DNA of 64,000 bases. Source: Halichondria panicea (Eukaryota > Porifera > Demospongiae > Suberitida > Halichondriidae). The position numbers and the translations under genes were made by a program. Below, piece by piece: positions 1 to 10,700 of this stretch. How positions within the stretch are numbered: position 1 is the first letter of the stretch; every line of letters starts with the position of its first letter. The stretch is from positions 3,684,990 through 3,748,989 of the forward strand of contig NC_087387.1 in assembly GCF_963675165.1 (NCBI RefSeq). Direction: 5' to 3'. The notes beneath the pieces were generated by a model. It ran no database searches. It was not told the DNA's origin and saw only the letters and a list, made by a program, of their open reading frames with translations.

Positions 1-117
1 CAGTGTACATGTACATGTGTATATAAGTATGTACAGTGTACATGTACATGTTTAAGTATGTACATGTACAGTGTACATGTACAATGTACATGTGTAAGTA
101 TATACATGTACACTGTA
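1..117. repeat. Degenerate TGTACATG-rich simple repeat
   Basis: The first 117 bases are built from imperfect repeats of the self-complementary word TGTACATGTACA, interspersed with AAGTATGTACA units. Shorter patches of the same word occur elsewhere (around 4320-4340 and 7685). It lies next to the first exon boundary of the coiled-coil gene, so it is probably intronic for that gene. No coding content is visible. Confidence 0.7.
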
Positions 118-133
118 GCTCTAGCAATTTTAC

Positions 134-1345
134 CTTTCTCACAGGAAACATGTTTGCTTCTCTATTTCTCACACCATTATCTTTTTCATGAGAAAAGAGC
201 TTTTTTCCCACCAGGCTCATGAGCTGCTCCTCATAGCTACCATGGATTGCCCCCATTTCAGCTTCAAAGTCATTATGCAGTGATTTTAACTCCTCTTGAT
301 GTTCATTCTCTAACTCTTCCTTCTCACAGAGCAAAACTTGATAAAACAGTTTCTCTTGAGCAAATTGATTTTCAAGTTCTTTAATTCTATTCCTATCTGC
401 TGCAATTAAAGTAGTTTTCAGGAACGATTCGTTGTTGACAGAAATCCCTGTTTTTGATTCCTGCAGCTGAGCTTTAAGAATTTCGATTTCATTGTGTGCA
501 TCTTTTAGCTCATTTGACATCTTGTCTTTGGCAAATTGGACTTCATCAGCGTCTGATTTTAGTTTTACACATTCCTGACTTTTGAGTTCAATCTGATATT
601 GCAATTGTTTAATTTGACCACTTGACTCCTGAAGCTTGGTCTGTACTTGTTCAAGACTAGTTGACAGGCTATCTACATCCTCCTGCGTTTTAATAAGCAC
701 CTTCTCCAAGTTCTTTCTTCCTTTTTTTGAGTAAGGATAAGCTGCTACAATTGCTATGAGCTTGCTCATTTCTTGCTTAATTACCATTAATCGTTCTGCA
801 GCATTTTGAGCTGTATCAATGGCACTTTCTAGACTAGAGGTGACATCATCAAAATCGAAGTCGTCTTCTTTATGCAGATTGCTCATAGAGCTTCCAGCCT
901 GATTCTCCAAAAAGAAATTGTACAATGATGATAGTAAACGTTCCCTATTGTCACACTTTTCTTCCAAGTCAAGAATAATAACCATCAATTTCTGGTGGTA
1001 TTTGTATCGATGACGTGGATCCCCTAACAACTCATACAAGTAGGCGGGATCTTCAATAACCTCTATGTTGGAAGCATCCATGTCAGACTGCAACTTTATC
1101 TGCATGCCCTCGTATTCATTTAGTGTATAGTCAACACGTTTATGTATTTTTGAAAGTGCTAGTTGGATTTCATCTTGCAGTCTTTTCTTCTTAGCTTGTT
1201 GAGTGACAAGCAACGCTTGACTAGCAGGATCTAGCAGTGGATCTGTCTGACTGAGAGCAATTTCATCATTCGATTTGCTATCAGGAAGCACAGTTCTTTG
1301 TTTGGCATGTTTCTGAAACCTTTTCCCTTTACGTTTTGAGGACAT
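134..1345 (-). CDS. Coiled-coil protein, first coding exon (partial gene)
   Basis: One open frame of 404 codons runs from ATG at 1345 down to 134, where CCTGTGAGAAAG is followed by GTAAAA, a plausible splice donor. The gene therefore continues beyond the left edge, and no stop occurs in this stretch. The N terminus is basic (MSSKRKGKRF), followed by Lys/Gln-rich helix, a less repetitive segment (about residues 95-145, with YLYELLGDPRHRYKYHQKL), and from about residue 175 a long Glu/Lys/Gln/Leu-rich sequence typical of a parallel coiled coil. No signal peptide or membrane segment is visible. I do not recognise the family; a cytoskeletal, centrosomal or axonemal role would be a guess. The exon itself is well supported by its length and uniform composition. 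Confidence 0.75.
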
Positions 1346-1370
1346 CTGCCAACAATATACAGTGCATGAA

Positions 1371-1620
1371 CAGGGTTCTATCTAGAAGAAATATTTTGGG
1401 GGGGAAGATATTTTGTGGGGGGAAGCCTACGGCGAGTGCAAAGCACAAGCCGTAGGCTGAAAGGGGGGTTCAGGGGTCCTCCCCCGGAAAATTTTTTATT
1501 CTAGATGGCCAGAGACGCAATTTGAGCCAAATAAGGTCTTTTACTTAAAAATTTGAGGTGCACAAATAGAGAGTTTGGGGGGGAAGCTTCCCCCCTGCCC
1601 CCCCACTAGATAGAACCCTG
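1371..1620. mobile_element. MITE, CAGGG...CCCTG ends, 5-bp target duplication
   Basis: A 250-bp non-coding element has 15-bp perfect terminal inverted repeats, CAGGGTTCTATCTAG at 1371-1385 and its complement at 1606-1620. It is flanked by the direct repeat ATGAA at 1366-1370 and 1621-1625, a 5-bp target-site duplication. The interior has G-runs and C-runs (GGGGGGGAAG and its complement) and a short inverted CCTACGGC/GCCGTAGG pair. It sits just upstream of the coiled-coil gene start. It shares terminal CAGGG and 5-bp duplication with the elements at 19568 and 59536. Confidence 0.85.
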
Positions 1621-1950
1621 ATGAAGATGCAGCATTCAAACCATTTTCTATAGTGTTTTAATTGCTTGCAGCTATAAATCATAAGATTATAATTTTGCTC
1701 ACTTGTTGCCTTTTGACCTCTGACGCAGTGCCAATATTATGGCAATATAATTATGGCATAACCTGAGCCCAATACTTCAAATCATGGCTTTTATATAGGG
1801 ACACGCTCACTAAGGCATTTGTGGTTCCTGTTGGAAATTTGCTTCCCGCATATACATGTATGCATGGTTTCGATGCATTGTAATTCCAGCCACTAAAAAC
1901 AGAACAACTAATTATTATGCCTCGGTGCGCACGAGCAAGCGAGGTTGGTA

Positions 1951-2144
1951 CCGTATAGCGAGTATATTTCGAGGGTATAAATGTTCGTGGTTTTCGCGGA
2001 TTAGGCATGTACCGCAAACATAAAATTTATAACCGCGAATTTAATAGCATGCATGCTGCAAAAAGGCACTATTCCACGAACATTAAAAACCTTTCTAACG
2101 GCATTTCCACGAGAAAGTTTATACCCTCGAAATACTCGCTATAA
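1951..2144. mobile_element. CCGTATAGCGGGTA-family MITE
   Basis: The element starts CCGTATAGCGAGTATATTTC after a TA and ends with the degenerate complement CGAAATACTCGCTATA. Interior sub-terminal words (GTATAAATGTTCGTGG and CCACGAGAAAGTTTATAC) are also inverted. It appears to lie inside, or to abut, a fragment of the ATGCCTCGGTG family at 1918-1945. Confidence 0.7.
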
Positions 2145-3130
2145 TTATGGGAAATTCCGTGGTGACGGACGTACAATTCAGTACTGAAACACCATCATGC
2201 TTAAGTATAGGTGTCGTCAGTCAGTAGAATCACTCAGTAAATTCAACTGCATAATTTTTTTTGCGTTTTTGGTGTGTTGTAGGTGTAACTAGCCTTAGGA
2301 TAATGAAAACATGTTTATGCTGATAAATTATTTGGAAAATATCATCAAAACCAAACTGTCTGTGACTACCAGCTGCTTTCAGCGGATTGATATGTCTTAT
2401 AATATCCTGTATAAATCTTTTAAAAGCCTGAAGTGTGCTAGTTAATTTGCTTCAAACTAGTTTTAGGATAATGAAAGCATAATTTTATAGTGCTTTCTAA
2501 AACTTAGCTTAAACTAGCATTTTCTTTAAATTGGCTACTTTCCTCGTGACGGATGTACACAGATCTGAAATTTCATCATTTAAATCAATATACCGCTAAA
2601 AAACCAATAGCAAGTATACACTTTTTCTTTTGGTATGCATTTCTTTGCAACTAGACACAGCTAAAACTTGCTTTACCCCAACAAATCTGAGCTTGTATAC
2701 TTGCAGCTTACTTGCACGAGAATGGTACGCAGCTGGGCAAAAATAATTATAAGCGACACACCATACGTACAAGCTGATATTCAATGTACATGTACATAAC
2801 CAAACAATGTCTTAGAGGTTATTTAGCAAGAAATATTCCCTTGTTTATCTTTAAGAGTGCATTTAAAAGCAGAAAGTATTGACTGTGACGGACGTACATG
2901 ACGGACGTACAGTAGTGTTGGTGTACGTCCGTCACAACATTTCTCAAAATCAAAACCAAAAACTAAAGCCAAAACCGATGAGAGTGGCTTCAAATTTAAT
3001 GTTGGAATAAATACCTACAGTATTATAAAGGTAAAAGATAAAACAAAACAACAGTTTCTATAAATCAACCAAACTCTCCTTAATTAAAAAAGATGTTAAT
3101 TTCTGTGATGAACGTACAAGACCATGAAAT

Positions 3131-3519
3131 CGTATAGCGTATATTATCTTCTAATTTATCGGACAGCAAAAAATAATTATTTTGGAAATTGTCCGGGTAT
3201 AATTGGAACAGATTTTTTATAGAGCATGCGAAGTGTCCTGAATAATTAGAACAAGCAAGCAGCTGCATGCGAGCTAGCTAAGTTTAATAGAACAGGGTAC
3301 GACTGAATAGTTGCACTAACTATCTAAAACTAGCTACTCAAAGCTAAACTGCAGCACTCTAAGTCTTACTTGCCGTCTATGAATGGTAACTCAATTTTTC
3401 AAGGTATTGTCCGGATATTTAGTAAATATTAAAATACTGGAGTGTCCGTTGTATTAGAACAACGAAAATTGCCCAAAAGAGTGTCCGGGGTAATTACCGA
3501 TAAATTAGAAGATATACGG
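3131..3519. mobile_element. CCGTATAGC-family element, long variant
   Basis: The ends CGTATAGCGTATATTATCTT (3131) and AAGATATACGG (ending 3519) are inverted. The inverted identity extends inward through CTAATTTATCGG / CCGATAAATTAG and the GTCCGG words. A TA follows the right end. The interior shows no coding capacity. It is about twice the usual length of the family, so it may be a composite. Confidence 0.55.
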
Positions 3520-3826
3520 TAAACATACACAGGGAAGCGAAAAGTACCAGCTGAAAAAAAATTCCGCTGATTCCTAGTTGCAAAAAATTATCCAACAAAA
3601 ACTAATTTTAATCGGAAAGGTAATAGATAGACCATTTTTATCAATCAACCAATAATTGGGCTAATGCTTGGTATCTACAGTCACCCTTGTAATCTTAACC
3701 ACAAATCACGCTGTAGCCTAGACAACAAAAACTAATTGAAAAACTACATGCATTCAGCTTCGAAATGATTTCTTTTTTATACTAAGATTTTTAAATTCTG
3801 ACCTACACGGAATTGCCCATAATTAT

Positions 3827-4300
3827 ACGGTATACGGTAGTGTGTTTGTGTATGTGTGTCTGTCTGTGTAGACTGCTACAGCTGCTCAAGGATCAATGAA
3901 GTGCAAGTAAGAGTTTTCTATGGCTTCTAACCATGTTGGATTAAACTCGTGGATTGAAAAATAATGGTTTTTAATATAGTTTTGCTTACTTGGAATGCCA
4001 TTACCGGTACATGCAGCCTTTTCAAAAGTTTGTAGCAAAACTTGTCCATGGAGTGTTGCTACATGCTCTGCACTAGAACGCTAGCTATTAGTAGCTGAAA
4101 GAGGGAGAAGAGAGCTGTAAGGCTCTAATGCATGCAGCAGTACATTAATTTTGTCATCAATCTCTTTGAGTTTCTCTGTGATTACAGATTAGCCTGCATG
4201 CAGTAAAATTAATGCATATAAAAAAATTATGTGCTGTGTGTATTAGCAACAGCTTAGTACAGTGTAGCTTTGACACATTCACCGAGGCATAAAGCACCAG
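3827..4300. repeat. Partial copy of the ATGCCTCGGTG interspersed repeat
   Basis: The segment carries landmarks of the roughly 530-bp repeat seen more fully at 23321, 34651 and 60969: TACGGTAGTGTGTTTGTG, CTGCTCAAGGATCAATGAAG, a GTTTTGCTTACTTGGAATGCC block, and a right end with CACCGAGGCAT. The left terminus is missing or replaced. A further fragment follows at about 4454-4830. Confidence 0.6.
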
Positions 4301-5396
4301 CGTACAAATACATGATTGCATGTACATGTACATGTACATGTATATCTGGCATGCATGATGTTAAGGATCAAATTGAGCCGTAACACAACTGCATATGTTT
4401 ATACTACTGACCTAGTATTGACAGTGATGGTCAAGGACTGCCTATTATTACGCCTCGGTGCGATGCATAGAATGCTTTAGCTGCTCAGTGATGAATGAAA
4501 TGCAAGTTAGAGCTTCTATACTATACTGTTGAGAGTTGCCCAGGGCGTGACGAATCTCACGCTCCCACAATAATGCAAACGTCACAAATGCTCATGTGCC
4601 ACCGCCCACGCGCTTAAATTATTATACATGTGCATATAAGCGTTGAGAATAAACACATCCACTGGTGGTCTGTTATCGAGTAATATCCACTCATGCATAA
4701 CGTAATTGCATTCCAAAACTCACAGCCTTTTCAGATTGTACATACTGTAGCAAAAATTGTCCATGGAGTGTTTCTATACTCCATACTAACAGTTATAGCT
4801 CTGCACTAGAACGCTACACTGCGTTGCTGTTGTGGTGCCTGCCATGCCTCATATGATGCTCATATGTGTATAAAACAAAAGCAAAAAATCTGTAAAAAAG
4901 CCCCCCTTACTACGGCTACAGCAAAATAAGAAAAGTGCTGATTGGATTGCATCCGTTTTTTGCGTCATAAATCATGCTAACTCAACACTATTCCCCTAGC
5001 AAGGGGTCTTTTGCCTTTGTTGTACACTTCTGAAGCATGGTGGGTACCACAAGTCTCTAGAAAGTCATAAGAAACTTTGCGACAGCTAGTCTAGTCGGTA
5101 ATAGCAAACGTCGATGATTGAATGTTCGAACCACTGACTTTGAGCTGTGCTGTGCACGAGTAAAGTGACCAGATTAATTCTAATAGTGGGCAATACCTGA
5201 TCATTGTGAATACAAAAAATTGAAGCTCTTAGTGTCTCTCCAAACAAGCACCTGGAAAAGAGTGTCGCTAGAAAATTGATTGCTCTCTAATGTGATTGCC
5301 ACACAACTCTACCCATCAATTTCGAGGAGCTGAAACTAAATTCCCAACTCAGAGTGGCCTAATACATAGATCTACAAGTGTCAGTATACCGTATTA

Positions 5397-5638
5397 CAGT
5401 AGAACCTCGATTATCTGGACACCTTGGTTCCAGAGGCAAGCCGGATTAACTGATAATCGAATAGATAAACCACGCCTTGATCCACCCACTTATTGATACA
5501 GCAGTTCCACATGCGCAGAAGACAAGCAGGCCTGTCTCTATAGTAACAGCTGCAATGCACATGCGCATTTCATTTTAGGGACACGGCGATTTTCTAAAAA
5601 GAAAATTGCCAAGCCGGATCTAAATCGAGGTTCTATTG
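5397..5638. mobile_element. Pogo/Tigger-like MITE with TA duplication
   Basis: The element begins CAGTAGAACCTCGATTATC at 5397 and ends with the near-complement ATCGAGGTTCTATTG at 5638, flanked by TA on both sides (5395-5396, 5639-5640). The GAACCTCGATTATCCGGA-type terminus resembles pogo/Tigger elements as I recall them. A 133-bp relative lies at 17105-17237. No transposase frame is present. Confidence 0.8.
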
Positions 5639-6116
5639 TACTAGAATATTTTGCCGATGAAAAACCTTTGTGAACAAGCCAAATCAGCAGAAAAATTGAC
5701 CCTAACTATTGCGTTCTGGCAAAGGGTCGTGTGTAATGTTTTGCAAATTGATCAACCCTTGCAAAGTATATATGCATGTTTGATGCTCGCAAAACATTCT
5801 AGTAATACATAATTTGTACTACTCATTTCAGATCATACAGTATAACCGGAACCATGGTGTGCTAAAACAATCATTTAGTCCACTCCTGATATGTACTGGT
5901 ATAATTATACAGGAGATGCAGAACGTATTTTTTTATAATTATAATTTATAAATAATTTATTAATGTGTATAATTATAGTGGATATTCCAACGGCTTACCT
6001 TGCAAACTTCATAGACTCTCACATACAGGATCTCGGACCAATTATTTTTAGCATTCTTTTTCGATTTCTGTTGTCACAGTGATGACTGATGACTAGACTT
6101 AGACTCGCCGCGATAC

Positions 6117-6238
6117 TAGCCTCGAGTCCAGGCCGCGAAGAGAATCCTCTTCGCTAGACTCGCAAGCCAAGCCGTCACTGTTCGCTGCAACAGTGACGGC
6201 TTGCTAGTCTACCTCTTCGCGGCCTGGAATCGAGGCTA
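6117..6238. mobile_element. Palindromic TAGCCTCG element (122 bp)
   Basis: Nearly the whole unit is an inverted repeat: TAGCCTCGAGTCCAGGCC at the left and GGCCTGGAATCGAGGCTA at the right, with further arms CGAAGAG/CTCTTCG and a perfect inner stem AAGCCGTCACTG / CAGTGACGGCTT around a short loop. It is flanked by GCGATAC and, one base after the right end, GCAATAC, a probable imperfect target duplication. It would fold into a long hairpin. Confidence 0.75.
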
Positions 6239-6498
6239 GGCAATACAGGCCGGTAGTTAGTTGGCTCATGTATAAAAGCATAGACAGTATCTATGATAAA
6301 AGTGCTGGTGTAGATCTAGATCTATCTAGAAAGTGGTGCATCTAGTCTTTAGAAGAAAGTGAAAGCACTAAGAGGAATGCAATGATGTCATTGTAATTAT
6401 TACATGAGCCCACTAGACCTACCTATCTCATGGAGCTAATATTTTTATTTTGAATTGGTAATCTGATCAATGTCTTGTTTATGGTTTGGGAATCACCT

Positions 6499-6550
6499 AT
6501 AATTATAGCCTCGAATCCAGGCTATTTTAATCGGCCTGGTCTCGAGGCTA
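6499..6550. mobile_element. Short palindromic TAGCCTCG element
   Basis: TAGCCTCGAATCCAGGC and GGCCTGGTCTCGAGGCTA face each other across a short AT-rich centre. The direct repeat GGAATCACCT lies at about 6489-6498 and 6551-6560, marking the insertion. Confidence 0.65.
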
Positions 6551-7300
6551 GGAATCACCTTACCACTAGTCTACTGAGGGAGGGAGGTTTATCATGCATT
6601 TATTATTGATTATTGTGACAATTAATCACTTCCTGTAAAACCCCATTTCCTGTTAATCACACCCATGCAATAAAACCACAAACATGAAGGTACAGTACAA
6701 AAGTAATTTTCAATCTAAGGTTAAAGTTTAACCCTTCCCCATTCAAGAAAATACAGAATAAATTCTTTAATATCGTGAACCATACATTGAAATGACTTAT
6801 AACTATTTCCTACAGGTATAGCGCAGACCCCAGGGGATATATTGACACCATCATCGTTACTTAGAAACTGACTACTCCCACTAATTACCGTTTACAACGA
6901 ACATTCACAATTATGTCCACAAACGATATTGTATGAAGGCACAAAGTGTCTAATAAATGTTCTCACGGTTCAATCAGGATCTGCAGAAACTTCTCTGCGA
7001 GTATAATAGGCCGGGGTTGGTAGATTATGCTAGAGATAATTATTATACCTATTATGCTATTCTTTTATGCTCAAGTAAACAGCCTATTATTCTTTTCAAA
7101 TCACCTATTATTAATATTCCCACATTATTCCTCCAAAGCACAACATAGACCCCATGTCGTTGCACAAGTAAGATTAAACTATAAATAATTGCTGTGACAC
7201 TATATATAATTATTAATAGAATTGCAAGGTCAGGAGATAGTTAACCACTGCATGCAGTATAATATACTTCCAAAATGTTTATACTCAGTATGACTCGTAC

Positions 7301-7353
7301 TAGCCTCGAATCCAGGCCGATTAAAATACTTATCGGCCTGGTCTCGAGGCTAG
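7301..7353. mobile_element. Short palindromic TAGCCTCG element with 8-bp duplication
   Basis: TAGCCTCGAATCCAGGCCGA and TCGGCCTGGTCTCGAGGCTA form a 20-base inverted repeat around AAAATACTTA. ACTCGTAC precedes it (7293-7300) and ACTCATAC follows it (7354-7361), an 8-bp target duplication with one mismatch. Confidence 0.75.
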
Positions 7354-7734
7354 ACTCATACTGACCTGTATTTCTGTGAAATTTGCCTATTATTCTCGTA
7401 ATTGTTATAAATGTGCCTATTATGCTCAAAATTGGGCAGATGCCTTTTTCCCGGAAAATTACCACTAGCGCTTGGCCGTCATATGATGGCTTCAACGGGG
7501 AAAACTATTTGCAGTTCGGAGGTAACCATGTACATTGGATAGGGGTGGTGCTGATATCTGCGGGACAAAATTTTATTATATCACGTCCAAATTGGACGAA
7601 GTTGTGATGTACGCAGTACATGTCATTTGCACATGCAAGCATGCATGCAGTAGCCTAGGTATAGTACATTATCACACAGCACAGTGTACATGTATTGGGC
7701 AAATCGATCAAAAATATAATCGTTATGAACACGT

Positions 7735-10700
7735 CTATAGTACGTGAGCATTTTTCAGTAAAATATTCGATATTAATGTTACAACCTTGTCATCAGTAAT
7801 AGCTTTCACAAAGTCTTGCATACTTATTTCTCTTTTTGTAATATCCTTTTTGCTTGGAATCTCAATGTCACTTTGTTGTTTTTGATGTTGCTGATGCTCA
7901 CTGCCAGTGCATGGGTCATCACTGCCACTAATAATATTACGCTTGCTTGAAGTCTTATTAGTAATGCTAGGGGATCCGCTCTTACTATCACGACCATCAG
8001 CTGCACAATTAGTGCTTGTCAATTGGTACTTTCTGTCGTGCACCATTTTGGACAGAAGCTTCAGATTCTCACCAGTTGAAAGTATAACCTGGGAAAACGA
8101 TGAGTAACATTACATATCCCACCCCATTGACCTGGCAATAAACAATTAATGTCCATGTGCATCATCTAATGGAGATACTTACCTCATTGGGGTTAATCCA
8201 GTCAGGCGGTACCTCTGGTTCAGCTAAATGTGCAGTGAACTGGGATATCTTGGATATGCAGAAGATTTATGATTATAATGAGCTATTAATTATATAGCTT
8301 AGTACTACGTAATTTTACCAACGCACCAGTGTTCTTGTGATTGCCTCTTTGACCCGCTCATGTGGAAAACTCTCCTATTAGAAAATCACGCATTGTAGTT
8401 AATGATTTCGGCAAACTACAAATTTTTATTGAATTTTGTGGCATTAATAGAGCATGTTTAATTGGGAGCAAATTGTGTAATTTGTGTAAGAGAAGCAGTG
8501 ATTTTGCATGTAGCTTTATACATAGATCTAGCTGCTTGAATTCTCGATCCTCTCGAAGGTGTACATGCAATAATTTTTATTGGTAAATCACTCTAAGTAC
8601 AAAGTGAAGCTAACAGTAGAATTATAGTCCTGAGTAAAGTTAATCGTCTTAACAAAGTCAATGTGGCCAAAAATGATGCACAGCAGTAGATCATGAAAGC
8701 ACCGCGGGTGATAATTAATGCCTCCATCAAAGCTGCTTGAATACCGAGTGATACAAGCTGCGCTGTGCTAATGCTTCTCACCATGTTTTGCTTCGCTCAA
8801 AAAGTATCAGGTATTAGAAGGTAGAAGAGGTATGTCTTTGTATGTTATAATTGCAATTGTCGACAATGAACCCACACAGTCGTTACAGAATATAATGGAA
8901 AAACAACAAGTCTATGAATGATCTTCAAGGATAGAAGTATGTAGAAGTTTTAGTCAATGAATAAGGGGTGGATCTGCAATGAGGTCCGAGTTCACATGGG
9001 CTGTTTCTGGCAGTACAGTGTGTGTAGGCAGAGGAGGAATGCCAGGATCAATAGGTTGATGAAAAATTGAACATTCTTGTCCTGGGTTCTTGACTAGCTA
9101 ACGCTTCTGTTCGTTAATTTGCCTGCTTGGAAAGCTTACTATACCTAGAATTTATACAATATAGTATTATACCTTAAGGTGACATATTTTCGCGTGTGCT
9201 ACTTCTGCGAATGATAAAATCGCAAAAATTAGTACTCGCAAATAATTGGCCGCCCTCTTGTTTAATGTATCCAGATCGACATTTCGCAAAAATTATACCA
9301 GCAAAAATTAATGTACAAAACTGTAAAAACGCAAACAAATCTACCTGTGAAAATATGTCATCTTAAGGTAGTCACAGAAGACTAATTTTGCGTATCTTGT
9401 GGTTTCGAAGAATGCATCAAAGTAAATCCTGGACATCTTCTCTCAGCTGGTTTGTTCGAGGCGCGAAAGCTTCTGTTGTGATTATAAAGACGATCGAGCT
9501 ATTGGTGGGGTGTATAAACTTGACCCTGGCATTCCTCCTCTGGTATATAGGCATGCAGCTTTGCAGCTCTTTCCTTAGTGGCCCAACCCTGGCTGCTCAC
9601 GTAGGGTTGGGCACCACAGCAATGTCAGGTTTTGTTCCACCGGTACTTAGTCCTAGGGTGTGGCTAACATTAATCCAATAGGCGGTAACTGCAAAGCTCA
9701 GTTAGAATGCTACTGCAGAGACATTTTGCATGCCACTAGCTCTAAATGACCTGGCGTGTTCCTGGCTCAAGCTGGCTTGTCTACTATCATTGCATGTTGA
9801 TTTGACTAAGAGAATTACTAGTTACTGACTTGTTCATTAATGAGCCACGCCTTCAACACTTGAACGCTGCAATCTGATTGGATTTCAACATTTCTGCAGG
9901 AACAATACTAGCCTCCTTCACAAGGGCCTGGAATCAAGGCTAGAACAATACATGACATTGCAGTGGCGCCCAACCTAGCCTTGAGACCACGCCGATGTCT
10001 CGAGGCTACGCCCAACCCTACGTGAGCGTCCAGGGTTGGGCCACGCCCAACTACTCTTTCCTGACTCTTGTAGCTAACAAACAGCTAGCGTTTAGTGTGA
10101 GGCTAACTGAATGAGAGTTTGTGCGAACAGATGATGCTACAAAATATTCTGAAGAGACCTTCACTGTGAGTAAAACTGGCCATAACTTGAGAAAGAAGTT
10201 TTAGTTTGCAAATCCACGAAACAAAATCCAAGAGAACGTGGCTAGAAGCCTACGAAGCTGTTAGTTTTCGTCGCATTGTAACCGTTGAGCACTTACAGCT
10301 GGAACAGACACACACAGACACACACGTATCCCTCATGTACCTACGTCTCGAGGCATAATTAATTAGTATGCAGGGAATGACGCAAAAGAGTACACTAATG
10401 ATGCTGCTTAAAAACTTGCCAAAAGTTCAAAGCCAAAATGAGAATTAAGATACAACGCGGTAGACTGTTGAGTAAATAGGAATGCGCAACATTCAATGGC
10501 TATCCATAGATACTATAAATTTATAGGCTATCTATCATATTGGAAGTGGAAATTTTGCAGCTCTTTTCTCACTCGACTTTCATATGTGTTACTATGATAC
10601 AACCTATCAAACACCGAGGGTTCTGCTCTAGTGCGCATGCATATACCGTGTATGAGGCTGCTCTTGTTTAAAGGCCGCTCTCAAATACTAGCCTCCTTTG

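Larger units (their letters stand above)
1626..7734. other. Gene-free interval rich in MITE copies
   Basis: About 6 kb without a convincing exon. All open frames are under about 90 codons and lack splice context or family resemblance. The interval holds CCGTATAGC-type elements (1951-2144, 3131-3519), repeats of the word GTGACGGACGTAC (2162, 2546, 2884-2935), a partial copy of the ATGCCTCGGTG family (about 3827-4300), a pogo-like MITE (5397-5638) and three palindromic TAGCCTCG elements (6117, 6499, 7301). The rest is AT-rich with no visible signal. Confidence 0.6.

Noticed and set aside
1-117. Telomeric or CRISPR-like array
   Set aside because: Units are irregular, self-complementary and lack unique spacers or telomere sequence; it is simple repeat.
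7735-8374. Separate small gene on the minus strand
   Set aside because: Its three exons join in phase to the JmjC exons upstream and match the C-terminal order of HSPBAP1, so they were merged.
8593-8784. 63-codon hydrophobic frame on the minus strand inside HSPBAP1 intron 2
   Set aside because: It could be a small membrane protein, but it has no splice link, family resemblance or second copy to support it.
9388-9681. 97-codon + strand frame with hydrophobic stretches, and similar frames at 29019-29210 and 58729-58926 (-)
   Set aside because: The peptides look alike because all three lie in copies of one transposable element; frames are broken differently in each copy and no transposase resemblance is seen.
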